Below, in pieces: positions 29,467 through 37,732 of a DNA stretch of 64,000 nucleotides (positions are counted from its first letter, which is position 1; every line of letters begins with the position of its first letter). The position numbers and the translations under genes are program-made. The stretch covers positions 62,710 through 126,709 of the forward strand of contig NZ_NKYF01000004.1 of assembly GCF_002262885.1 (NCBI RefSeq), written 5' to 3'. The notes below the pieces were generated by a model. That model saw only the letters and a program-made list of their open reading frames with translations, made no database searches and was not told the DNA's origin. Origin of the DNA: Pseudonocardia sp. MH-G8 (lineage in GTDB: Bacteria; Actinomycetota; Actinomycetes; Mycobacteriales; Pseudonocardiaceae).

Positions 29467-31088
29467 CTCCCGGCCCCGGCCGCCACCGGACGGCGCCCGT
29501 GCAGGGCGGCGTAGGCGAGGGCGTCCACCAACGCCAGCCAGGACGCCTCGACGACGTTGCCGTGCACCCCCACCGTCGTCCAGGAACCGCCGTGGTCGGT
29601 GGACTCCACCAACACCCGCGTCACGGCATCGGTGCCGTGGGACAAGATGCGGACCTTGTAGTCCGACAGCTCCACCCCGGCCACCCACGGGCGCCGCGGC
29701 GCGAGGGCGGCGCGCAGGGCGGCGTCCAGGGCGTTGACCGGGCCGTTGCCCTCCCGGGTGCCGATCAGCCGCTCGCCGTCCACGCGCACGCGGACCGTCG
29801 CCTCGGCGACGACCTCGCCGTCCGCCCGGTGCTCGGTGATCACCCGGTAGGACTCGAGCGTGAACGGCGGGTCGGCGTCGGTGCCCAGCGCGGAGCGCAT
29901 CAGCAGTTCCAGGGAGGCGTCGGCGGCCTCGAACGACCAGCCCGCCGCCTCCCGTTCCTTGACCGTGCGCGCCACCGACGACACCGCGTCGGGGTGGCCG
30001 GCCAGGTCCAGGCCGAGCTCAGAGCCCTTGAGCTCGACGCTGGCCCGGCCGGCCATCTCGGTGACCAGCACCCGCTGCCCGTTGCCGACATCCACGGGGT
30101 TCATGTGGTTGTACAGCTCGGGGTCAACCTTGATCGCACTCGCGTGCAGGCCCGCCTTGTGAGCGAACGCTGAGGCCCCGACGTAGGCCTGGTGGGAGTC
30201 GGGGGCGATGTTGGCGATCTCCGCCAACGCGTGCGAGGTGCGGGTCAGCTCGCCGAGCGCGCCGTCCGGTAGGACGGGCATGCCCAGCTTGGCCACCAGG
30301 TTCCCGACCACGGCGAACAGATCGGCGTTGCCGGCCCGCTCCCCGTAGCCGTTGGCGGTGCACTGCACGTGCGACGCGCCGGCCTGTACCGCGGTGACCG
30401 AGTTGGCCACCGCGGAGCTCGTGTCGTCCTGGCAGTGGATGCCGAGGCGGAAGCCGGTGCGCGCGGCCACCTCCGTCACCACCTCGGCGATGCCCAGCGG
30501 GAGCATGCCGCCGTTCGTGTCGCACAGCACCGCGACGTCCGCGCCGGCCGTCACCGCCGCCTCCAGCACGCGCAGCGCGGTGTCGGCGTCGAAGGCGTAG
30601 CCGTCGAAGAAGTGCTCGGCGTCGAGGAACACCCGCCTGCCCTCGCCGGTCAGGAACGCCACCGTGTCGGCCACCATCGCGCAGTTCTCGGCGACGTCGG
30701 TGCGCAGCGCCCGCTCGATGTGGCGCCGGTCGGACTTCGCGACCAGCGTGACGACCGGTGCCCCGCTGTCGAGCAGGGCCCGGACCTGCGGGTCCTGCGC
30801 GGCGGTCGTGCCGGCGCGGCGCGTCGCGCCGAACGCGACGAGCGCCGCGTGCCGCAGTTCGAGCTCCCCCGCCGCGGCGCGGGCGAAGAACTCCGTGTCC
30901 TTGGGCATCGCACCCGGCCAGCCGCCCTCGATGAACCCCACGCCCAGGGTGTCGAGGTGGCGCGCCACGGCCAGCTTGTCGGCGACCGAGTAGCTGATCC
31001 CCTCGCGCTGGGCCCCGTCGCGCAGCGTGGTGTCGTAGACGTGGAAGGCGTCGCCGAGCGGGGTTCCGGCGGGTGCGGTGCGGGACAT
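29463..31088 (-). CDS. cimA: Citramalate synthase
   Basis: 541 residues from ATG 31088. The motif Y-D-T-T-L-R-D-G-A-Q at the N-terminus, H-C-Q-D-D at about 218 and the N-G-Y-G-E-R-A-G-N-A-D segment at about 255 are those of the DRE-TIM acyltransferases. The length and the C-terminal LeuA-dimer regulatory domain fit the CimA-type (2R)-citramalate synthases, which condense pyruvate with acetyl-CoA to start threonine-independent isoleucine synthesis. The frame is open upstream only because it crosses the leader. Transcription is probably attenuated through an Ile-rich leader peptide. Confidence 0.93.
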   Translation of the reverse strand: MSRTAPAGTPLGDAFHVYDTTLRDGAQREGISYSVADKLAVARHLDTLGVGFIEGGWPGAMPKDTEFFARAAAGELELRHAALVAFGATRRAGTTAAQDPQVRALLDSGAPVVTLVAKSDRRHIERALRTDVAENCAMVADTVAFLTGEGRRVFLDAEHFFDGYAFDADTALRVLEAAVTAGADVAVLCDTNGGMLPLGIAEVVTEVAARTGFRLGIHCQDDTSSAVANSVTAVQAGASHVQCTANGYGERAGNADLFAVVGNLVAKLGMPVLPDGALGELTRTSHALAEIANIAPDSHQAYVGASAFAHKAGLHASAIKVDPELYNHMNPVDVGNGQRVLVTEMAGRASVELKGSELGLDLAGHPDAVSSVARTVKEREAAGWSFEAADASLELLMRSALGTDADPPFTLESYRVITEHRADGEVVAEATVRVRVDGERLIGTREGNGPVNALDAALRAALAPRRPWVAGVELSDYKVRILSHGTDAVTRVLVESTDHGGSWTTVGVHGNVVEASWLALVDALAYAALHGRRPVAAGAGS

Positions 31089-31130
31089 GCGAGGGGCTCC
31101 TGGACGGGTTGCGGGCGTGATCCGGGCAAC

Positions 31131-31161
31131 AAAAAAGACCCCCCGCGAATGCGAGAGGTCT
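31131..31161 (-). terminator. Attenuator terminator before cimA
   Basis: Reading on the minus strand, AGACC...GGTCT with inner CGC...GCG pairs forms a hairpin followed by a six-T run. It lies between the leader peptide and cimA, so it would end transcription unless an alternative fold forms. Confidence 0.85.
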
Positions 31162-31195
31162 GCGCGTCGGCCGTGGTGCTGGTTAGCCGACGCGC
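31162..31195 (-). promoter_or_regulatory. Pause/anti-terminator hairpin of the cimA leader
   Basis: A perfect 10-base inverted repeat, GCGCGTCGGC and GCCGACGCGC, spans the leader stop codon. A ribosome stalled on the Val/Ile codons just upstream would keep this hairpin from forming, as in classic amino-acid attenuators. Which alternative pairing then disrupts the terminator was not worked out. Confidence 0.7.
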
Positions 31196-31227
31196 TCGTC
31201 AATAATGATCACAGTGAGGTGCTGCAC
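31183..31227 (-). CDS. Leader peptide of cimA (Val-Ile-Ile-Ile)
   Basis: A 14-residue open frame starting GTG 31227 reads V-Q-H-L-T-V-I-I-I-D-E-R-V-G and then TAA. Four consecutive branched-chain codons sit where ribosome stalling would govern the following hairpins. The predicted transcription start falls on the GTG, so the leader would be leaderless; a second GTG at 31212 is the alternative start. Confidence 0.75.
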   Translation of the reverse strand: MQHLTVIIIDERVG

Positions 31228-31233
31228 GCCGCG

Positions 31234-31263
31234 AGTGTGGCACGCGACGTTCCACGCTGTCAC
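31234..31263 (-). promoter_or_regulatory. Promoter of the cimA leader
   Basis: On the minus strand GTGACA (31258-31263) and CACACT (31234-31239) are separated by 18 bases. That places the start of transcription at or beside GTG 31227. The match is moderate but parallels the ilvB leader promoter. Confidence 0.45.
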
Positions 31264-31285
31264 AGGCACTGCCCACATCGTGGGA

Positions 31286-32272
31286 TCACGGCGCTCCCAC
31301 CTGCGCCGCTGCCGCGAGCTGCGGGACGAACGAGTCCAGCAGGTGCGGCAGGCTGAGCACGCTGGAGAACTGCAGGGCGTCGTAGTCGGTGCCCTCGAGG
31401 AACAGCGCCCGGCCCTGCTGCACGACGGGCTGCGCGGCGAGGATCGGGTCGGACTCGATCTCCGCACGTTCCTGCGGCGATCCCGACTGCCAGACCAGCA
31501 CGTCGGCGTTCAGCATGCTCGCGTTCTCACGGCTGATCGTGCCGAAGAAGCTGTCGCCCGCCGCGGCGTCGAGCTCGGGCGGCACGACCATCCCGAGCGC
31601 GCCGAAGAACCGCGTGCGGGTGTCGTCGGTGGCGTGGAAGGGGTAGCTGCCGTCGTACATCGGCCCGGACAGCACGACGCTGCGCCCCTCCAGCTCCGGG
31701 TGCGCAGCCTTGACCTCGGCGAACTTCGCCTCGACCCCCGCGACGAGCTCGTCGGCGCGCTCGGGCTGCCCGAGTGCCTGCCCGGTCACGCGTGTCTGCA
31801 CCTGCCACGGCGTGCCGAAGTCGACGTACTCGGCCGGCTGCACGACCGTCGGAGCGATCTTGCTGTAGACGTCGTACTGCTGTTGGTCGAGCCCGGCCGT
31901 CACCGCCATGATCAGGTCGGGCGCCAGTGCCGCGACCTGCTCGATGTCCAGCCCTTCGCGCGGCAACACCACCGGCTGCGCGTCGCCTGCCGCGGCGTCG
32001 GCCCACGGGAAGAACACGTCGTCCTGCGGGCCGAACGCGTGGCGCACCCCGACCGGCACCACCCCGAAGGCGAGGATGGCGTCCTGCTCGGTGTAGCCGA
32101 GGGCCACCACCCGCTGCGGCCTGGCCGGGACCACGGTCTCGCCGAACTTGTGCGCCACCGTCACGGGGAAGGCCGAGCCCGGTTCCGGGGCCGCCTCCGG
32201 CGTCACCGCTCCGGAGGCGCACCCGGCGAGGAGCGCGGTGGCGGCGAGGGCGATCAGCAGGCGGCGCGGCAC
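31286..32272 (-). CDS. Iron-siderophore ABC transporter substrate-binding lipoprotein
   Basis: 328 residues from GTG 32272. The lipoprotein signal ends L-L-A-G-C at Cys18. The rest is a class III periplasmic-binding fold with the motif P-Q-R-V-V-A-L-G-Y-T-E-Q-D, typical of the FepB/FecB group. An iron-regulator box lies 20 bases upstream of the start. No permease or ATPase gene is adjacent, so it must work with components encoded elsewhere. Confidence 0.88.
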   Translation of the reverse strand: MPRRLLIALAATALLAGCASGAVTPEAAPEPGSAFPVTVAHKFGETVVPARPQRVVALGYTEQDAILAFGVVPVGVRHAFGPQDDVFFPWADAAAGDAQPVVLPREGLDIEQVAALAPDLIMAVTAGLDQQQYDVYSKIAPTVVQPAEYVDFGTPWQVQTRVTGQALGQPERADELVAGVEAKFAEVKAAHPELEGRSVVLSGPMYDGSYPFHATDDTRTRFFGALGMVVPPELDAAAGDSFFGTISRENASMLNADVLVWQSGSPQERAEIESDPILAAQPVVQQGRALFLEGTDYDALQFSSVLSLPHLLDSFVPQLAAAAQVGAP

Positions 32273-32291
32273 CGGGTATGCGTACCCGAAG

Positions 32292-32310
32292 TTAGGTGAG
32301 GCTGCATAAC
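32292..32310 (-). promoter_or_regulatory. IdeR/DmdR-type iron box
   Basis: TTAGGTGAGGCTGCATAAC matches most of the 19-base DtxR/IdeR/DmdR consensus, with the left half nearly perfect. Its place directly upstream of the siderophore-binding gene fits repression in iron-rich cells. Confidence 0.75.
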
Positions 32311-32319
32311 TCCGGCGCG

Positions 32320-33684
32320 TCAGGCGTCGGCTTCGAGGCGGAGGTCACGGCCCCGGGTCTCGGGCATCCGGATCGCGGTGATCAGGGTCACCAGCATGAT
32401 GGCGCTCATGTAGACCGCCACCCCGATCCAGCCCGCGAAGACCTGGACCAGCACGCCCGACAGCAGCGGCGCGATGCCACCGCCCAGCACCGCGGAGAAC
32501 TCCCGACCGAGCGCCACCCCCGCGTAGCGGTAGCGCGAGCCGGCGAGCTCCGCGAACGCCGCGCCCTGCGAGCCCACGGTGCCGTACGCGGCGAAGATGA
32601 AGCCCAGCACGATCACGAACACGACGAGCGCCGGGTTGCCCGTGTCCAGCATCATGAACGCCGGCGCCGGGAAGACCACCAGGAACGCCGCCACGGCGAT
32701 GATCACCGGCCGCCGCCCGAACCGGTCGGTGAGCACACCCGTCACGAACGCGGACACGCAGCCGAACAACGCACCGACCAGCAGCGCCTGCGGCACCAGC
32801 CGCTCGTCGACCCCGACCGTCTGGATCAGGTAGCTGCCCATGAACACCTGGAACACGTACGACTGCGTGTTGCCGCCGATGTTCAGCGCGAACGTCCGGA
32901 AGAACGGCCTGCGCCCCACCGTGAACACGCTCTTGACCGGCGACACCTCGACCCTGCGCTCCTGCGCCTGTTCCTGCTTGGCCTGCTCGAAGACCGGCGC
33001 GTCCCGCAGCCGCCTGCGCAGGACGAAGGCCGCGATCGTCACGAAGGCGCTCGAGAAGAACACCAGCCGCCAGCCCCACGCGAGCAGCTGGTCCTCGGGC
33101 AGCAGTTGGGCGAGGATCCAGACCACCGCCCCGAGCGCCGTGCCCGCCGACGCACCCACGAACACCAGCGCCGCATACCGGCCACGCCGCTCCCGAGGAG
33201 CCGCCTCGGTGAGCAGCACGACACCGCCCGCCTGCTCGGCGCCCGCCCCGAACCCCTGCAACAGCCGCAACACCACGAGCAACGCCGGCGCCAGCACACC
33301 CACCTGGTCGTAGCTGGGCAACGCCCCGATGAGGAAGGTCGAGATCCCCATCAGGAACAGCGTGGCGACGAGCACGAACTTGCGCCCCAGCCGGTCGCCG
33401 TACCGGGAGAAGAACAACCCGCCCAACGGCCGCGCGAGGAAACCCACCGCGTACGTGGCGAACCCGGCCAGCACCCCGATCGCCGGGTCCGCGTCGGTGA
33501 AGAAGATGCGGTTGAAGATGATCGCGGTCGCGGTGCCGTAGATGACGAAGTCGTACTGTTCCAGCGCCGTCCCGATCAGGCCGCCCCAGGCGGCCGTGCG
33601 CAGATTGCGCGGATCGACCCGGTTGCCGGAGCCATCATCGGCAGCACCGACGGCCGGCACTGCACCCTCGTGATCGTTCACCAC
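32320..33684 (-). CDS. MHS-family MFS transporter (metabolite:H+ symporter)
   Basis: 454 residues from GTG 33684; a GTG three bases later is equally possible. Twelve membrane helices are visible, with the family motif Y-G-D-R-L-G-R-K between helices 2 and 3 and F-E-Q-Y-D-F-like L-E-Q-Y-D-F near the start. The opening A-A-W-G-G-L-I-G-T-A-L-E-Q-Y-D-F is typical of ProP/ShiA-like symporters for dicarboxylates, shikimate or betaines. The frame upstream of 33684 runs through a long hairpin repeat and is not counted. The iron box lies near its 3' end but faces the other gene. Confidence 0.87.
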   Translation of the reverse strand: MVNDHEGAVPAVGAADDGSGNRVDPRNLRTAAWGGLIGTALEQYDFVIYGTATAIIFNRIFFTDADPAIGVLAGFATYAVGFLARPLGGLFFSRYGDRLGRKFVLVATLFLMGISTFLIGALPSYDQVGVLAPALLVVLRLLQGFGAGAEQAGGVVLLTEAAPRERRGRYAALVFVGASAGTALGAVVWILAQLLPEDQLLAWGWRLVFFSSAFVTIAAFVLRRRLRDAPVFEQAKQEQAQERRVEVSPVKSVFTVGRRPFFRTFALNIGGNTQSYVFQVFMGSYLIQTVGVDERLVPQALLVGALFGCVSAFVTGVLTDRFGRRPVIIAVAAFLVVFPAPAFMMLDTGNPALVVFVIVLGFIFAAYGTVGSQGAAFAELAGSRYRYAGVALGREFSAVLGGGIAPLLSGVLVQVFAGWIGVAVYMSAIMLVTLITAIRMPETRGRDLRLEADA

Positions 33685-33733
33685 AAGATCGTAAGCAGTG
33701 ACCCACGCGGCCGCAGCCCGCGCCCCAAGAAGG

Positions 33734-33784
33734 TCAGGAAAGCCACATTCATGCCCTGCACGTTCATGAATGTGGCTTTCCTGA
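33734..33784. repeat. Long hairpin element, copy 1
   Basis: Perfect 20-base arms TCAGGAAAGCCACATTCATG (33734-33753) and its complement (33765-33784) enclose an 11-base loop. The same arms recur at 34816-34872. Confidence 0.9.
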
Positions 33785-33841
33785 ACCGAGTTTTGTCGTT
33801 CTGCCTCCTCTGCCGGGGCCTCTCCCGGATCATCTCCGGGC

Positions 33842-34839
33842 ATGGCCTCGCGGACCCGTGCACTCTCCGAGCAGGCTCGAGCTGCGTTCCCGTACGGAGT
33901 GGCCTCGGTTCGGCAGCTCGTCGCGGTCGGGTTCACCGAGCGCACGGTCTACAAGCGCTGCCTCCCGGGCGGCCCGTGGCGGCGGCTGCTCCCCGGCGTC
34001 ATCGGGCTCTTCACCGGAACGCCGACGCCGGAGCAGTACGTGCTCGCCGCGCTGTTGCTGTGCGGCCCTGATGCCATGGTCACCGGATTGGAGGCCTGCC
34101 GGCGGCACGGACTGCGCCGAGGGCCGCTGAGGGCGGGCCGCAACGGCAACGGTCCCATCGAGATCCACGTGCTCGTTCCCGCGAGTCGTCAGGTGCGCTC
34201 GGTGGGCTACCTGCACGTCGAACGGACGACGCGGTTGCCGCGAGCGGTCGTTCGAAGCGGGATGCCGCTCGCACCCGTGGCGCGGGCCTGCATCGACGCA
34301 GCCCGCCGCCGCGACGAGCCGGGAGAGGTGACGGAGCTCCCGCGGACGCGGTGCAACAGGGTCACTGCACGGTCGGCGCGCTCCTCCAGGAACTGGAGGA
34401 CACCACGACCCGAGGCACGGCGGTTCCGCGCGGTGTGATGCGTGACGTCGCTGCCGGCATCCGCTCGGCGGCCGAACGGCAGGCGAAGGCGGTCTGGCGC
34501 AGGACGGGCCTGCCGCCGGCATCCTGGAACGTCGCCGTGCACGACGAGGCCGGCGGGTTCCTGGGGATCGCCGGCTGCTGGGTGGACGACGTAGCGATGG
34601 TGTGGGAGACCGAATCGACCGAGTGGCACCTGAGCCCGGCCGACCACGATGCGACGGTGGAGCGCGCCGCAGCCTTCACCGCGGCGGGAGCCGTCTACAC
34701 CGCGACGAAACCACGCAAGTTCCGAACGGACCCGAACGGCGTCGCAGCAACCCTGCGCGCGACGTATGAGCGGGCGCGAGCAAGACCCCGCCCAGGCCTC
34801 AAAGCCGCCCCTCGTGGTTCAGGAAAGCCACATTCATGA
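33842..34839 (+). pseudogene. Frameshifted AbiEi-type antitoxin-like protein
   Basis: From ATG 33842 about 165 residues match the AbiEi N-terminal pattern (F-P-Y-G-V-A-S-V-R-Q-L-V-A-V-G-F and W-R-R-L-L-P-G-V-I-G-L). Around 34330-34350 the meaningful sequence moves to another frame and continues (V-Q-Q-G-H-C-T-V-G-A-L, V-M-R-D-V-A-A-G-I-R-S-A) to TGA 34837-34839. A single missing base near 34338 explains it. The stop lies inside the second hairpin copy. No partner toxin is adjacent, so it is probably a solitary, inactivated gene, or an assembly slip. Confidence 0.72.
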
Positions 34840-34872
34840 ACCTGTGGGGCATGAATGTGGCTTTCCTGAACC
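34816..34872. repeat. Long hairpin element, copy 2
   Basis: Perfect 23-base arms (34816-34838 and 34850-34872) with an 11-base loop share 20 arm bases with copy 1. It sits between the AbiEi-like gene and the 3' end of leuB and may serve as a two-way terminator, although no T-run follows. Confidence 0.9.
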
Positions 34873-34882
34873 TCCCGGGGGC

Positions 34883-35941
34883 TTACGCCGACGCCGACGG
34901 ACTCGGGCTGGGGGTGGCCCTTGCGCTCACCAGGGCTGCCAGGCGGTCGCCGATCGACTGGGTGTGGCCCGTGGCGCTGTGGTCGCGGGTGGCCAGGTCG
35001 AAGGCGACGGCTGCCTCGATGCGGCGGGCCGCGTCGCGGTTGCCGAGGTGGTCGAGCAGCAGCGCCACCGACAGCACGGCGGCGGTGGGGTCGGCGATGC
35101 CCTGGCCGGCGATGTCGGGGGCGCTGCCGTGCACCGGCTCGAACATGCTCGGGTTGCGCCGGCTCACGTCGAGGTTGCCGCTGGCGGCGAGCCCGATGCC
35201 ACCGGTGATGGCGGCCGAGAGGTCGGTGAGGATGTCGCCGAAGAGGTTGTCGGTGACGATCACGTCGAACCGGCCGGGATCGGTGACCATGTGGATCGTG
35301 GTGGCGTCGATGTGCTGGTAGGCCACCGAGACCTCGGGGTGCTCGAGCGAGACCTCCTCCACCAGCCGCGACCACAGCCGGCCGGAGTAGGTGAGCACAT
35401 TGGTCTTGTGCACCAGGGTGAGGTGCTTGCGCGGGCGCCGGGACGCGCGGTCGAACGCGTCGCGCACCACCCGCTCCACGCCGAACGCGGTGTTGACGCT
35501 CACCTCGGTGGCGATCTCGTTCGGCGTGTCCTTGCGCAGCAGGCCACCGGTGCCCACGTAGGGCCCCTCGGTGCCCTCGCGGACCACGAGCATGTCGACC
35601 TCGTTGACGCCCGACAGCGGCCCCCGGACGCCGGGGTAGAGCCGGGCCGGACGCAGGTTGACGTGGTGGTCGAGCTCGAAGCGCAGGCGCAGCAGCAGCC
35701 CGCGCTCCAGGATGCCGCTGGGAACCGACGGGTCGCCGATGGCACCGAGCAGGATCGCGTCGTGCTCCTGCAGCTCGGTGAGCACGGACTCGGGCAGCAG
35801 CTCCCCCGTGGAGTGCCACCGCCCCGCACCCAGGTCGTACGTGGTGGTTTCCGCTCCCGGCGACACCTCGTTGAGGACCTTGAGCGCCTCGTCGATGACC
35901 TCCGGCCCGATGCCGTCGCCCGGAATGACCGCAAGGCGCAT
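34883..35941 (-). CDS. leuB: 3-isopropylmalate dehydrogenase
   Basis: 352 residues from ATG 35941 ([15 protein letters not shown]). The substrate motif L-L-R-L-R-F-E-L and the NAD/metal motif [11 protein letters not shown] followed by G-S-A-P-D-I-A-G-Q are those of IPMDH. It oxidatively decarboxylates 3-isopropylmalate in leucine synthesis. In mycobacteria it lies next to serA1; here thpR and rnz separate the two. Confidence 0.95.
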   Translation of the reverse strand: MRLAVIPGDGIGPEVIDEALKVLNEVSPGAETTTYDLGAGRWHSTGELLPESVLTELQEHDAILLGAIGDPSVPSGILERGLLLRLRFELDHHVNLRPARLYPGVRGPLSGVNEVDMLVVREGTEGPYVGTGGLLRKDTPNEIATEVSVNTAFGVERVVRDAFDRASRRPRKHLTLVHKTNVLTYSGRLWSRLVEEVSLEHPEVSVAYQHIDATTIHMVTDPGRFDVIVTDNLFGDILTDLSAAITGGIGLAASGNLDVSRRNPSMFEPVHGSAPDIAGQGIADPTAAVLSVALLLDHLGNRDAARRIEAAVAFDLATRDHSATGHTQSIGDRLAALVSARATPSPSPSASA

Positions 35942-36229
35942 TTGCCGATGTCCTCTCTGCCGTCTGGCCCGAAGCAGCCGCGCGCACGTTACCGGCTGCG
36001 ACGGCACCACTCCTCCGTCAACCACCCGATCGTGGTCCTCTGATCGGGTCGAGCTGGTGCCGGAGGCGGACCGCCTGCCCGATCTGCAAGCACGCGAACA
36101 CCCCCGAGCGGGCCATTCTGCCGCGCGACGCCACCGGCCCGAACCCGACCCCCGCCCGCGCGCGCACCCGGACGGCGGACATGCGTCCCCGGAAGGCGGA
36201 GCGGGCGGAGGTCGCGGGACGGCGAGTGA

Positions 36230-36811
36230 TCAACAAAGCTTCCCGACTCCGGTGTCCGTCGCAGGCCGCCCGAGCGGCCAGGTCGCCATCACCTCGTGGT
36301 GGGAGGTCCGGTCCGGGCCCGCTCCCAGGTCGCTGCGCACCAGGTGCAGCTGCGTCGCGCTCCACGTGCTGCCGCTGAACCCGGCGAGCGCGTCCACCGC
36401 GGGCCGCAGCGCGACGCCTTCACGTCCGCGGGCGAGGGTGAGGTGCGGACGGTAGGGCCGCTCCTCCACGGGCAGCCGCGCCCGCCGGGCCGCCGCCTGG
36501 ACGGACGCCACGAGCCGCTTCAGCTCCGCGACGTCACCGGTGACGCGCGTCCACAGCACGCGGTCGCCGAAGCGGCCCGCGCCGTGCAGCGCGAGCCGAA
36601 GCGGGGCGTGGCGCGCCGCCGCCCGGGCCAGCCGCGTGGTGAGGTCCGCGTGCGTGCGCTCGTCGACCTCGCCGAGGAACGCCAGCGTGAGGTGCCACTG
36701 CTCGGGTCGGGTCCACCGCAGGCCGGGGTGCGCCGCACGGACGCCGGTCACGGCCGACCCCAGCTCGTCGACCGCACCCGCGGGCGGGGTCACCGCCACG
36801 AACAGCCGCAC
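36230..36811 (-). CDS. thpR: RNA 2',3'-cyclic phosphodiesterase (2H family)
   Basis: 193 residues from GTG 36811. Two H-L-T-L motifs (H-L-T-L-A-F at about 40 and H-L-T-L-A-R at about 124) are the twin active-site histidine motifs of LigT/ThpR phosphoesterases. It opens 2',3'-cyclic phosphates on RNA ends. Its start is 3 bases from the rnz stop, so RNase Z and this RNA end-processing enzyme form one operon. Confidence 0.9.
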   Translation of the reverse strand: MRLFVAVTPPAGAVDELGSAVTGVRAAHPGLRWTRPEQWHLTLAFLGEVDERTHADLTTRLARAAARHAPLRLALHGAGRFGDRVLWTRVTGDVAELKRLVASVQAAARRARLPVEERPYRPHLTLARGREGVALRPAVDALAGFSGSTWSATQLHLVRSDLGAGPDRTSHHEVMATWPLGRPATDTGVGKLC

Positions 36812-36814
36812 CGC

Positions 36815-37729
36815 TCAGCTCCGCCGCGGCGGCAGCGGCACGCGGGCCAGGTCCTGCGCCACCACGATCTCGCCGTCGAACACCGCGGCCGCCTCGGCCG
36901 CGAACCGCGTCGGGTCGGGGTAGCGCTGGGAGAAGTGGGTGAGCACCAGCTGCCGCACGCCGCAGCTCGCCGCCACCGACGCGGCCTGCCGCGCCGTCAG
37001 GTGCCCGTAGGCACGCGCGAGCGCCTCGTCCTCGTCGAGGAACGTCGACTCGATGACGAGCATGTCGACGCCGTCGGCGAGCGCGTGCACGGCGTCGCAC
37101 AGACGGGTGTCCATCACGAAGGCGAACCGCTGCCCGCGCCGCGGCGCGCTGACCTGCTCCAACCGCACCGCGCGCCCGTCCACGACGAGCACGCCCTCGC
37201 GCTGCAACCGCCCGACGTCGGGGCCGGCGATGCCGTGCGCGGCGAGCCGTTCGGGCAACATGCGCCGGCCGTCCGGCTCGACGAAGCGGTAGCCGAACGC
37301 CTCCACCGGGTGATCGAGGCGCCGCGCCTCCAGCGTGCCGCCCGGGATGGACGCGAGCACCCCGTCGCGCTCGACGGGCTCCTCGCGCAGGTCCGCGACC
37401 TCGTGGAACGCGCTCGCGTGGCGCAACCGCGCGAAGTACTCCTGCCCGGACGCCGGGTAGTGCGCCACCACCGGGTGCGCGACGCCGTCCAGCGAGAGCC
37501 GCTGGATGACGCCGGGCAGCCCGAGGCAGTGGTCGCCGTGGAAGTGCGTCAGGCAGATCCGGGTGACCGCGCTGACCGCCACCCCGGCGCGCAGCATCTG
37601 CCGCTGCGTGCCCTCCCCCGGGTCGAACAGGAAGCCCTGGCCGTCCCAGCGCAGCAGGTAGCCGTTGTGGTTGCGCGTGCGGGTGGGCGCCTGGCTCGCC
37701 GTGCCGAGCACGACGAGCTCACGCGCCAA
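36815..37729 (-). CDS. rnz: Ribonuclease Z
   Basis: 304 residues. The metal-binding motif [12 protein letters not shown] at about 62-73 and later conserved histidines ([16 protein letters not shown]) identify the tRNA 3'-endonuclease of the metallo-beta-lactamase fold. It trims the 3' ends of precursor tRNAs, fitting the lack of encoded CCA in the local tRNA genes. It begins 3 bases after the serA stop. Confidence 0.93.
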   Translation of the reverse strand: MARELVVLGTASQAPTRTRNHNGYLLRWDGQGFLFDPGEGTQRQMLRAGVAVSAVTRICLTHFHGDHCLGLPGVIQRLSLDGVAHPVVAHYPASGQEYFARLRHASAFHEVADLREEPVERDGVLASIPGGTLEARRLDHPVEAFGYRFVEPDGRRMLPERLAAHGIAGPDVGRLQREGVLVVDGRAVRLEQVSAPRRGQRFAFVMDTRLCDAVHALADGVDMLVIESTFLDEDEALARAYGHLTARQAASVAASCGVRQLVLTHFSQRYPDPTRFAAEAAAVFDGEIVVAQDLARVPLPPRRS

Positions 37730-37732
37730 CGC

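Noticed and set aside
32320..33945. Longer start for the MHS transporter at 33945
   Set aside because: The extra 87 residues are translated from the hairpin repeat and the neighbouring gene's 5' end; the family begins near 33684.
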